This document shows, one piece after another, positions 56,235 through 64,000 of a stretch of DNA of 64,000 nt. Every line of letters begins with the position of its first letter. The stretch's first letter is position 1. Source of the DNA: an uncultured Paracoccaceae bacterium. GTDB taxonomy: Bacteria > Pseudomonadota > Alphaproteobacteria > Rhodobacterales > Rhodobacteraceae. Under the pieces are notes generated by a model. The model saw only the letters and a program-made list of their open reading frames with translations, did no database searches and was not told the origin of the DNA. The stretch covers positions 248,001-312,000 of the forward strand of contig CANLPZ010000001.1 of NCBI GenBank assembly GCA_947493145.1. Reading direction: 5' to 3'. Both the position numbers and the translations under genes were made by a program.

Positions 56235-56891
56235 ATGGTAAATGATTCACCAATTTTCGAATTTCGTGGCCCATGGGGTGTTCCAATCCAAATCGGACAA
56301 TCCATTATTTTTCTTGGTTTTTTGATCATCGGGTTAAATTCCAGCCCCACTGAGTTTATCTATGGCGTCGCATTTCTTGCCGTTTTGGTCGGATCGATCT
56401 ACCTGCATGAGCTGGGCCATGCGTGGGGGTGCCTGATACAGGGCGTGCCAGTCCGGCGTATCATGTTACATGGATCGGGCGGGTTTTGTGAACGGTCCCG
56501 TTCAACGACGCCGAAACAAGACGAATTAATCATCGCCATGGGGCCCATCGTGAACCTTACGATTTGGGCCTTGGCCTCGTTGTTGCTGCCATACATCAGC
56601 GCTGACAACCTGTATTGGTTGGTCAGCATCATCGCCGAACTCAACCTTTGGCTTGCGATTTTTAACCTGCTACCGATTTCACCCTTGGACGGTGGCCGTT
56701 TGCTGCACTGCGTGCTTTACCGGTTTTTACCAAGCAAAGTGGTAACGCGCATTTGCGGTGCGATTGGTTTGGCCGGCGTCGTGCTTTGGATCCCGTTGAT
56801 GATCTTTTGTTTTTGGGCTTTTGGTTTTGTTATGCTGTTTTTTCCACCCGTCCGCTTGCATTGGCACATGCTGCGCCATGCAAGCGTCTAA
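56235..56891 (+). CDS. Site-2 protease (M50) family membrane protein
   Basis: A 218-residue multi-span membrane protein with the zinc motif HELGH (58-62) and the second M50 motif NLLPISPLDGGR (144-155), giving an intramembrane metalloprotease. The substrate is unknown. I prefer the ATG at 56235, with GAGG seven bases upstream; an ATG at 56223 is possible. It starts beside a CBS-domain gene; some M50 proteases carry CBS domains, which suggests a functional link. Confidence 0.85.
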   Translation: MVNDSPIFEFRGPWGVPIQIGQSIIFLGFLIIGLNSSPTEFIYGVAFLAVLVGSIYLHELGHAWGCLIQGVPVRRIMLHGSGGFCERSRSTTPKQDELIIAMGPIVNLTIWALASLLLPYISADNLYWLVSIIAELNLWLAIFNLLPISPLDGGRLLHCVLYRFLPSKVVTRICGAIGLAGVVLWIPLMIFCFWAFGFVMLFFPPVRLHWHMLRHASV

Positions 56892-56894
56892 GGA

Positions 56895-59735
56895 TCATTT
56901 CAACATTGGTTTCAGGTAATGGCCGGTATAGCTGGCCTTTACCTCAGCCACCTCTTCCGGTGTGCCCGTGGCAACAACAGTGCCGCCCCCGTCGCCCCCC
57001 TCTGGACCAATATCAATGATATGATCGGCGGTTTTCACCACATCCAAATTATGTTCGATCACAACCACGGTGTTGCCCTGATCGACAAGTTCATGCAGAA
57101 CTTCAAGCAGTTTACGAACGTCCTCAAAATGCAGACCCGTGGTAGGTTCATCCAGAATATATAACGTGCGACCCGTCGATCGTTTCGCCAATTCTTTTGA
57201 CAGCTTAACACGCTGTGCTTCGCCACCAGATAGGGTCGTCGCCTGTTGGCCAACCTTGATATAGCCAAGCCCAACACGCATTAACGCATCCATCTTTTCA
57301 CGGATGCTTGGGACCGCTTTGAAAAACTCTTGGGCGTCTTCAACCGTCATGTCCAACACATCCGCGATGGATTTCCCCTTAAACTTTATTTCCAAAGTTT
57401 CGCGGTTGTATCGCGCGCCTTTACAGGTTTCGCATTGGACATACACATCAGGCAAAAAGTGCATTTCGATCTTGATCACACCATCGCCTTGGCAGGCTTC
57501 GCAACGCCCACCTTTGACGTTGAAACTAAACCGACCGGGTTTGTAACCGCGAGCTTTTGCTTCGGGCAATCCCGCAAACCATTCTCGGATCGGCGTAAAC
57601 GCACCGGTATAGGTCGCAGGGTTGGATCGCGGGGTTCGACCGATCGGACGCTGGTCAATATCGATCACCTTGTCCAGATGTTCCAACCCTTGGATTGTTT
57701 CGCATGGAGCCGGCGTTTGCCGTGCACCGTTCAACCGCATGGATGCCGTTTTGAACAAGGTTTCAATGGTCAGCGTTGATTTCCCGCCACCAGACACCCC
57801 TGTCACACAAACAAATTTGCCCAATGGAAAATCGACTGTGACGTTTTGCAAATTGTTGCCGCTCGCCTTTACCACAGAAACAGTTTTTCCGTTGCCTTCG
57901 CGGCGGTCCGCTGAAAACGGAATTTCACGCTTTCCGCTAAGGTACTGACCTGTAACGGACTTCTTGTTATTCGTGATTTGTTTGGGCGTCCCTTTTGCAA
58001 CCACTTCGCCGCCGTGCACACCGGCACCTGGGCCGATATCGAACACGTAATCCGCCTCGCGGATCGCATCCTCATCATGTTCAACAACGATCACGGTGTT
58101 ACCCTGATCACGCAGGTTTTTCAGCGTTGTCAAAAGCCGGTCATTGTCGCGCTGGTGCAGACCAATCGAAGGCTCATCCAACACATACAACACACCTGTT
58201 AAACCGGACCCAATTTGGCTGGCCAAACGGATGCGTTGGCTTTCGCCCCCCGACAAGGTTCCGGAATTACGGCTCAATGTCAGGTATTCCAGCCCGACAT
58301 TGTTCAAAAACCCAAGCCGTTCGCGGATTTCTTTTAGGATCACAGCGGCAATTTCGTTATTTTGCTGTGACAAATGATTTGGCGCGTCTTCGACCCAATC
58401 CAACGCTTCGCGAATGCTCATTTGAACCACTTGGCCAACATGCATTCCCGCAATTTTCACGGCCAAAGCTTCGGGGCGCAAACGATATCCACCGCAATCA
58501 CCGCACGGGCGGTTGTTCTGATAGCGTTCAAATTCTTCACGGATCCAATTGCTATCGGTTTCGCGATACCGCCGTTCCATGTTTGGAATGACACCTTCGA
58601 AAGCGCGCGTGACTTCGTACACACGACCCCCTTCGTCATATCGGAACGGAATTTCTGTCTTTCCCGATCCATACAGAAAGACCTTTTGGATTTTCGGATC
58701 AAGGTCTTTCCACGGTGTGTTTTTGTCAAAATCGTAGTGGCGCGCAATGGCCTCAATCGTTTGCAAGAAATACGGCGATTTCCCTTTGCGCCACGGCGCC
58801 AACGCCCCATCATACAGTTTCAACGTCGCATCAGGGACAACCAGTTGTTCGTCGAAAAACAACTCTTTCCCCAACCCGTCACAGGACGGACAGGCGCCAA
58901 AAGGTGCGTTAAACGAAAACAGGCGCGGTTCAATTTCTGGAATTGTGAACCCACTGACGGGGCAGGCAAAATTTTCAGAAAACGTGATGCGCTGAATGTC
59001 CTCGCCGTCCTTTGGCGCGGTTTCCAGCACACAAATCCCATCTGCCAAATCCAACGCGGTCCGCAAACTGTCTGCCAACCGAGTTTCCATCCCCTCGCGG
59101 ATCACAATCCGATCGACAACCACATCGATATTGTGGCGATACTTTTTGTCCAACGTCGGGACGTCGTCCAGTTCATAAAATTCACCGTCAACTTTGACCC
59201 GTTGAAATCCTTGTTTTTGCAGCTCTTGGAACTCTTTTTTATATTCGCCCTTCCGATCACGGACAATTGGCGCCAACAGATAGCCGCGGGTGCCCTCGTC
59301 CAACGCCATCAGCCCATCCACCATATCTTGGACTTGCTGCGCCTCAATCGGCTGTCCTGTGGCTGGACTAAAGGGTGTCCCCGCGCGTGCAAATAACAGA
59401 CGCAAATAATCGTAAATTTCGGTCACCGTTCCGACGGTTGAGCGTGGGTTTTTCGATGTTGTTTTCTGTTCGATCGAAATTGCGGGCGACAATCCCGCGA
59501 TATGGTCGACATCAGGTTTTTCCATCATATCAAGGAACTGACGCGCGTAAGCCGACAAGCTTTCGACATAGCGGCGCTGGCCCTCGGCATAGATCGTATC
59601 AAACGCCAACGACGATTTACCCGACCCAGACAGCCCAGTTATGACCACCAATTTGTCCCTTGGTATGTCGACATCGATGCCTTTGAGGTTGTGCTCACGC
59701 GCGCCGCGTACTTCGATGTTTTTCAGCTCTGCCAT
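56895..59735 (-). CDS. uvrA: Excinuclease ABC subunit A
   Basis: UvrA finds damaged DNA in nucleotide excision repair. The 946-residue protein has two ABC ATPase modules: Walker [34 protein letters not shown] near the N-terminus and [15 protein letters not shown] near residue 637, with signature [12 protein letters not shown] and [15 protein letters not shown]. Zinc-binding cysteines [29 protein letters not shown] are present. A LexA box lies upstream. Confidence 0.97.
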   Translation of the reverse strand: MAELKNIEVRGAREHNLKGIDVDIPRDKLVVITGLSGSGKSSLAFDTIYAEGQRRYVESLSAYARQFLDMMEKPDVDHIAGLSPAISIEQKTTSKNPRSTVGTVTEIYDYLRLLFARAGTPFSPATGQPIEAQQVQDMVDGLMALDEGTRGYLLAPIVRDRKGEYKKEFQELQKQGFQRVKVDGEFYELDDVPTLDKKYRHNIDVVVDRIVIREGMETRLADSLRTALDLADGICVLETAPKDGEDIQRITFSENFACPVSGFTIPEIEPRLFSFNAPFGACPSCDGLGKELFFDEQLVVPDATLKLYDGALAPWRKGKSPYFLQTIEAIARHYDFDKNTPWKDLDPKIQKVFLYGSGKTEIPFRYDEGGRVYEVTRAFEGVIPNMERRYRETDSNWIREEFERYQNNRPCGDCGGYRLRPEALAVKIAGMHVGQVVQMSIREALDWVEDAPNHLSQQNNEIAAVILKEIRERLGFLNNVGLEYLTLSRNSGTLSGGESQRIRLASQIGSGLTGVLYVLDEPSIGLHQRDNDRLLTTLKNLRDQGNTVIVVEHDEDAIREADYVFDIGPGAGVHGGEVVAKGTPKQITNNKKSVTGQYLSGKREIPFSADRREGNGKTVSVVKASGNNLQNVTVDFPLGKFVCVTGVSGGGKSTLTIETLFKTASMRLNGARQTPAPCETIQGLEHLDKVIDIDQRPIGRTPRSNPATYTGAFTPIREWFAGLPEAKARGYKPGRFSFNVKGGRCEACQGDGVIKIEMHFLPDVYVQCETCKGARYNRETLEIKFKGKSIADVLDMTVEDAQEFFKAVPSIREKMDALMRVGLGYIKVGQQATTLSGGEAQRVKLSKELAKRSTGRTLYILDEPTTGLHFEDVRKLLEVLHELVDQGNTVVVIEHNLDVVKTADHIIDIGPEGGDGGGTVVATGTPEEVAEVKASYTGHYLKPMLK

Positions 59736-59800
59736 TGGGCCCTCGTTAACCGTTTAACAACACATAGCGCCCCTGCTCTGAGTCTCCAACAAAAAAGTAA

Positions 59801-59815
59801 GAACATTTAGCGAAC
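59801..59815. promoter_or_regulatory. SOS box upstream of uvrA
   Basis: GAAC-ATTTAGC-GAAC is an exact GAAC-N7-GAAC LexA site about 65 bases before the uvrA start. The same form is found at lexA. Confidence 0.8.
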
Positions 59816-59950
59816 ACAAAAAGCCACCTAGCGGCTGTACACAAACAAAACGGCGACCGTCCCGACATGGTTTGACGCTCGACCAAAGAATGGCCATCCG
59901 ACACCTCAATCAGCGCCCCATGTTCCGCGAACTGGGGATCATATTGAGAC

Positions 59951-59989
59951 AAGAAAAAGGGGCAACCACGGTATTTGCGTGATTGCCCC
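59951..59989 (-). terminator. lpdA terminator
   Basis: Read on the minus strand, stem GGGGCAATCACG/CGTGGTTGCCCC (one mismatch) followed by TTTTTCTT, 25 bases after the lpdA stop. Confidence 0.85.
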
Positions 59990-60014
59990 AGATGAACATC
60001 AAAATGTTCGAAAT

Positions 60015-61409
60015 TTAAAAGTGGATCGCCTTTCCATAGGCATCCAGTACGCTTTCATGCATCATTTCTGAAAGTGTTGGATGTGGGAAGACGGTGTTCA
60101 TCAGGTCTTCTTCTGTGGTTTCAAGCTGTCGACCGACCACGTAACCTTGGATCAATTCGGTGACTTCGGCACCAACCATATGCGCGCCCAACAATTCGCC
60201 CGTTTTCGCATCAAATACGGTCTTGATCATGCCCTCGGGTTCGCCCAATGCAATCGCTTTACCATTGCCGATGAATGGGAAACGGCCGACCTTCACATCA
60301 AAGCCCAATTCCTTGGCTTTCGCTTCTGTGTAACCGACACTGGCCACCTGTGGATGACAATAGGTACAGCCAGCGATGCTTTCTGGTTTCACGGGGTGCG
60401 GTTTTTGGCCTGCAATCATTTCGGCGACCATGACGCCCTCATGGCTGGCTTTGTGTGCAAGCCATGGCGCACCTGCGATATCGCCGATGGCATAAATACC
60501 ATCAACACCTGTGCGGCAATATTCATCGGTTACAACATGGGTTCGGTCAATTTTTACGCCCAAGTCTTCAAGCCCCAGCCCTTCGACATTGCCAACAATA
60601 CCAACCGCCGAAATAACCGTGTCGAATTCTTGTTTTTCGACTTTGCCACCGGTTTCGATGTGGGCGATGACTTTATCCGCCTTTCGGTCCAATTGTTTGA
60701 CCATGGATTTTTCAAGGATCTTCATCCCTTGCTTCACGAACTGCTTTTTTGCAAAGGTACTGATCTCAGCGTCCTCAACAGGCAAGACCCGATCCATAAC
60801 TTCGACAACGGTCGTGTCAGCCCCCAACGTGTTGTAAAAGCTTGCAAATTCGATACCAATCGCACCTGATCCGATGACCAACAGCTTTTTCGGGTTATGT
60901 GGTGGGTTCAACGCATCCTTGTACGTCCACACACGTTTTCCGTCGCCTTCCAAACCAGGCAATTCGCGGGCCCGCGCACCGGTGGCAAGAACGATATTCT
61001 TTGCCGTCAACTCCTCGGTGCCTTTGTCGGTTTTTACGGCAACTTTGCCTTTACCCGTAATTTTGGCTTCGCCCATGATTGATGTGACTTTGTTCTTCTT
61101 GAACAAATGGCCGATGCCGCCGGACAATTGCTTGGCAACGCCACGTGATCGTTGCACGACAGCGTCCAGATCATAATCGATGTTCTCTGCTTTCAGGCCG
61201 AATTCCTTTGCGCGATGCATCAGATGGAACACTTCCGAACTGCGCAACAACGCCTTCGTCGGGATACAGCCCCAGTTCAAACAAATCCCACCCAAATGTT
61301 CGCGTTCAATACAAGCGACGTTCAGCCCCAATTGCGCAGCACGGATCGCCGCAACATATCCGCCGGGACCGGCGCCAATTACAATCAAGTCAAAGGATTT
61401 TGCAGCCAT
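60015..61409 (-). CDS. lpdA: Dihydrolipoyl dehydrogenase
   Basis: LpdA re-oxidises the lipoyl groups of 2-oxoacid dehydrogenase complexes. The 464-residue flavoprotein has FAD motif VIGAGPGGYVAAIRAAQLG, the redox pair Cys43/Cys48 in GGICLNWGCIPTKALL, the NAD loop VIGSGAIGIEFASFYNTLGAD and C-terminal HPTLSEMMHESVL. The ATG at 61409 has CGGAG eight bases upstream. No dehydrogenase complex genes lie next to it in the window. Confidence 0.95.
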   Translation of the reverse strand: MAAKSFDLIVIGAGPGGYVAAIRAAQLGLNVACIEREHLGGICLNWGCIPTKALLRSSEVFHLMHRAKEFGLKAENIDYDLDAVVQRSRGVAKQLSGGIGHLFKKNKVTSIMGEAKITGKGKVAVKTDKGTEELTAKNIVLATGARARELPGLEGDGKRVWTYKDALNPPHNPKKLLVIGSGAIGIEFASFYNTLGADTTVVEVMDRVLPVEDAEISTFAKKQFVKQGMKILEKSMVKQLDRKADKVIAHIETGGKVEKQEFDTVISAVGIVGNVEGLGLEDLGVKIDRTHVVTDEYCRTGVDGIYAIGDIAGAPWLAHKASHEGVMVAEMIAGQKPHPVKPESIAGCTYCHPQVASVGYTEAKAKELGFDVKVGRFPFIGNGKAIALGEPEGMIKTVFDAKTGELLGAHMVGAEVTELIQGYVVGRQLETTEEDLMNTVFPHPTLSEMMHESVLDAYGKAIHF

Positions 61410-61431
61410 GGGTAATCTCCGATTCAAAAGT

Positions 61432-61449
61432 TAGTTTGATATTAAACTA
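61432..61449. promoter_or_regulatory. Inverted repeat upstream of lpdA
   Basis: TAGTTT-gatatt-AAACTA is a perfect six-base-arm repeat 23 bases before the start codon. Confidence 0.3.
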
Positions 61450-61525
61450 TTTTTTTCATCGCAGCAATGCAGACAAAAAATGTGACCGAAGTTTCGACTA
61501 CATTGTTGCTTTAATTACATTTATT

Positions 61526-62110
61526 TCAGAGCTGCACACCCTCACGAATAGCGCGGACCGCAGCCCCATACCCGCCTGCGTCTAAATACCCCGTCTCTGC
61601 CGATAAGGTTTTGCGCCCCAACGCATCGTTGCGCGTTGGAAACCGGCCAAATTTACGGATGACTTCGCGATGCGCTTGGGCATGTAACAAATGATCCACG
61701 CCTCCCTTTGGCATTCGTGTTGTAAACAGCCGAACAGCGCGTTCTTGATCGCACAAATTTTCTGAATGCATCAGTGGCAGATAAAAAAACTGCCGCGCAG
61801 GTGGATCAATTTTTAAATCCCAATCGCGGTCAATTGCGGACTTGGCTGCGGCCAAGGCCCTTCCATCACTTGCAAAGGCTTTGGCGGTGTCACGGAACAT
61901 GTTACGCGAAAATTGATCGTTCAGGATAATATACGCCAAAGCCCCAGTGGGGTACGTCAACCACATGCCGCAGGTGCCGTTTTGCGCGTCACTCCAACAT
62001 TGTTCAAACTCGTCGCGCATCGCCTGATCCATGTCAGGCGTTCCATTATACCAATCTTTTGGCTGCATCTCATCCAACCAAAAGGCCAATACGCGTTCCG
62101 GTGCCGTCAT
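61526..62110 (-). CDS. DUF924 family protein
   Basis: A 194-residue protein of the DUF924 family: VLAFWLDEMQPKDWYNGTPDMDQAMRDEFEQCW, a segment with ILNDQFSRNMFRDTAKAFASDGRALAAAK, and FFYLPLMHSENLCDQERAVRLF. The domain is helical and of unknown function. It lies alone between lpdA and the MFS gene. Confidence 0.88.
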   Translation of the reverse strand: MTAPERVLAFWLDEMQPKDWYNGTPDMDQAMRDEFEQCWSDAQNGTCGMWLTYPTGALAYIILNDQFSRNMFRDTAKAFASDGRALAAAKSAIDRDWDLKIDPPARQFFYLPLMHSENLCDQERAVRLFTTRMPKGGVDHLLHAQAHREVIRKFGRFPTRNDALGRKTLSAETGYLDAGGYGAAVRAIREGVQL

Positions 62111-62183
62111 TTGTACCTCCCACCGTTTTTTAATTCACAGTCGCGAGAAGAACGCAGGCTTTCAAGGGGATTTTGGACAAAAG

Positions 62184-63446
62184 CTAGTCAGATTGCGACT
62201 CTTCTTCGAGCTCCGCTTCGATATAGATCTCTTGTGCCATATCGACGGCAACAGGCGAGGCAGCTGGCAAGACCGGAGCATAAGAGACCATTTCATCAAC
62301 CGGTGTTGTCGATGCCCGACGTGTCATCCGATAGGCCGCATAAACCGCCATTGCGATCATCAAAAATGCGATAAACAAAAAGAACCCCTTGGGGCCAAAG
62401 AGCCCCATCATCCAACCCGTAATCAAAGGACCGGCAATCGCCCCGACACCGTTAATAAACACCAACCCGCCAGACGCGGCAGCCATATCTTCGTGTTCCA
62501 AAAAGTCGTTCGTATACGCAATCAACAGCGCATAAAGTGGGTTCGTTGTTCCACCGATGAAAAATCCGGTTATCAACAACATGGTAAAATCCCCCCCCGA
62601 TGCAAAGGCGACCAAGGCCGCAACGCCACTTACGGCGGACGCGATGAGGATCAACAATCGCCGATCCATGCGATCCGACGCCCAGCCGATTGGGTATTGC
62701 AGGATCAATGCGCCCACATAAATTGCTGAAACAAAGCCGGAAATTTGCGCAATGGTCAGGCCAATCATTGTGCCATACACCGCCGCCATGCCAAATTGTG
62801 CTGCAAAAACGCCCCCCAACAGGAACATCCCCATACACCCCAAGGGGGAGAAACCGATAAGCTCGCGTAGGCTCATGGGTTTGGCGGCTTCGAACGCGGG
62901 CGTGGGCGAGATCGACAGCAAAATAGGTGCAAAGGCCACCGAAACCATGACAGAGGCAACAATGAACAGCGTGTAACCTTCGATATCCGCGAACACGAGG
63001 ACATATTGCGCCAACACAATACCCGCCATTTGAACGATCATATAAAGCGACAACGCTTTGCCACGGTTGTCGTTATCAGCAGCGTTATTAAGCCAGCTTT
63101 CGGCGGTGACATACACACCGGAAAAACAAAACCCGATCAAAACCCGACCAATTGTCCACGCATAAGGGTTTGTAATTGCTGGATAAAGGATCAAAACAGC
63201 AGAAATCAACGATCCAAGCGCCGCAAAGACGCGCACATGTCCGACGCGCCGGATCATATCGGGCGCCATGCGCGATCCGCCAAGGAAACCCACAAAATAT
63301 CCTGACATAATCACGGACATTTCGAGGGTCGAAAACCCTTCGACACCGCCGCGAACACCCAAAAGCGTTCCTTGCAAGCCATTGCCGATCATCAACATGA
63401 ACATACCGGCCAACAGCGCCCATGAGCTGCGAATAACTTGTAACAT
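62184..63446 (-). CDS. MFS transporter (YcaD-like)
   Basis: A 420-residue major-facilitator protein with about twelve hydrophobic helices. GTLLGVRGGVEGFSTLEMSVIMSGYFVGFLGG and AYTNDFLEHEDMAAASGGLVFINGVGAIAGPLITGWMM resemble the YcaD and related subfamily. The tail is acidic (EIYIEAELEEESQSD). The substrate is unknown. Confidence 0.85.
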   Translation of the reverse strand: MLQVIRSSWALLAGMFMLMIGNGLQGTLLGVRGGVEGFSTLEMSVIMSGYFVGFLGGSRMAPDMIRRVGHVRVFAALGSLISAVLILYPAITNPYAWTIGRVLIGFCFSGVYVTAESWLNNAADNDNRGKALSLYMIVQMAGIVLAQYVLVFADIEGYTLFIVASVMVSVAFAPILLSISPTPAFEAAKPMSLRELIGFSPLGCMGMFLLGGVFAAQFGMAAVYGTMIGLTIAQISGFVSAIYVGALILQYPIGWASDRMDRRLLILIASAVSGVAALVAFASGGDFTMLLITGFFIGGTTNPLYALLIAYTNDFLEHEDMAAASGGLVFINGVGAIAGPLITGWMMGLFGPKGFFLFIAFLMIAMAVYAAYRMTRRASTTPVDEMVSYAPVLPAASPVAVDMAQEIYIEAELEEESQSD

Positions 63447-63546
63447 TACATATCCTCAAACTTGGCGCACATCGCCATGTTATCTTGGCAGACGCTGACA
63501 GATTCGTCGAAAAATTTGTGTCTGATACCGACCCTTTGAATCGCTT

Positions 63547-64000
63547 TTAGTCAGGCAACAGCAAAGAACTGTCCCCATAGGAAAAGAAACGGTACCCGTT
63601 TGCAATGGCGTGGGCATAAATTTCTTTGATCCGCTCCGGTCCCATTAAGGCCGACACCAACATCATCAAAGTCGATTTTGGCAAATGGAAATTTGTCATC
63701 AAACCATCGGTGATTTGAAATTCAAACCCTGGTGTTATGAAAATATCTGTTTCGCCGGTCCATGGGGTCATGGCCCCGTTTTTCGCCGCGCTTTCAATCA
63801 ATCGCAAAGCGGTGGTTCCAACCGGAATAACACGCCCACCTGTTTGTTTTGTTTGATTAATTTCCGCAACTGCCTGCGGTGTCACCTGCCCCCATTCCGC
63901 ATGCATTTTGTGGTTGGAAATATCGTCTACCTTCACCGGTAAAAACGTCCCCGCGCCGACATGCAACGTCACATAGGTGAATTCCACACCCTTTTGCGCC
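63547..64000 (-). CDS. queA: tRNA preQ1 ribosyltransferase-isomerase QueA, 3' part
   Basis: QueA transfers and isomerises ribose from S-adenosylmethionine to preQ1 in tRNA, making epoxyqueuosine. The window holds the last 150 codons; the frame is open to the right edge ([22 protein letters not shown]). Family blocks [77 protein letters not shown] and [12 protein letters not shown] are present. Confidence 0.95.
   Translation of the reverse strand, partial: AQKGVEFTYVTLHVGAGTFLPVKVDDISNHKMHAEWGQVTPQAVAEINQTKQTGGRVIPVGTTALRLIESAAKNGAMTPWTGETDIFITPGFEFQITDGLMTNFHLPKSTLMMLVSALMGPERIKEIYAHAIANGYRFFSYGDSSLLLPD

Noticed and set aside
58374-59396. 340-codon plus-strand frame inside uvrA
   Set aside because: It is antisense to the well-supported uvrA gene and has no domain features.
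59746-59952. 68-codon minus-strand frame between lpdA and uvrA
   Set aside because: It crosses the uvrA SOS box and ends near the lpdA terminator. Its composition is not protein-like, so a control region is more likely.
60081-60869. 262-codon plus-strand frame inside lpdA
   Set aside because: It is antisense to lpdA, whose catalytic motifs are all intact.

Overview
The window looks like core chromosome of a marine alphaproteobacterium of the Rhodobacteraceae (Roseobacter group). The signs are a B12-dependent ribonucleotide reductase (nrdJ), a ppiD-trpE / trpGDC-moaC-moeA-lexA-comEC-gltX-gltA block, LexA boxes of the alphaproteobacterial GAAC-N7-GAAC type, a fused indolepyruvate oxidoreductase, a valine-degradation mmsA/mmsB cluster, and paired gap genes behind tkt. 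Base composition is moderate for that group. No rRNA, insertion sequence, CRISPR array or integrated prophage was seen, and almost all genes are housekeeping.

Layout. 1-4 kb: 5' part of nrdJ (runs off the left edge), a 646-base control region with tandem NrdR boxes and two perfect DnaA boxes, tRNA-Pro(TGG), a DUF192 protein, a double cold-shock protein and pdxH. 4-10.7 kb: fabI, a LysE exporter, gpt, an aminotransferase, a PpiD-like periplasmic foldase and trpE. 10.7-22.3 kb: an opposing YibQ-like gene, then the tightly overlapped trpG-trpD-trpC-moaC-moeA run, SOS-controlled lexA, opposing comEC, gltX and gltA. 22.5-31.6 kb: an RTX-repeat protein with a full CtrA site upstream, a paaG-like hydratase, and a minus-strand run argC-ccmE-endolysin-holin-ccmF-ccmH, with murI and an acyltransferase upstream. 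31.6-40.7 kb: a 1141-residue indolepyruvate ferredoxin oxidoreductase with a divergent LysR gene, a probable terminated small RNA, an MBL hydrolase, purL, a cysteine-cluster protein, bolA and grxD. 40.9-47.4 kb: zapA with a coiled-coil partner, tkt, an AT-rich orphan, gap1, a 47-residue membrane protein and gap2. 47.4-64 kb: GST with a divergent WYL regulator, an odd glutaredoxin, a second AT-rich orphan, coaD, LysR with divergent mmsA-hibch-mmsB, a GIN-domain protein, a CBS protein, an M50 protease, SOS-controlled uvrA, lpdA, DUF924, an MFS transporter and the 3' part of queA (runs off the right edge).

How the parts work together. Central carbon flow is represented by tkt, two gap paralogues, gltA and lpdA. 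The three sugar-phosphate genes share operator-like sites resembling GTTAGCGCTAAC. DNA damage control is visible as LexA boxes at lexA and uvrA. The best candidate for an unusual system is the GH108 muramidase plus holin embedded between ccmE and ccmF. It resembles the lysis genes that release gene transfer agents in this family, and the same window holds comEC and lexA, both linked to that process elsewhere. No completely new multi-gene system could be supported from sequence alone.
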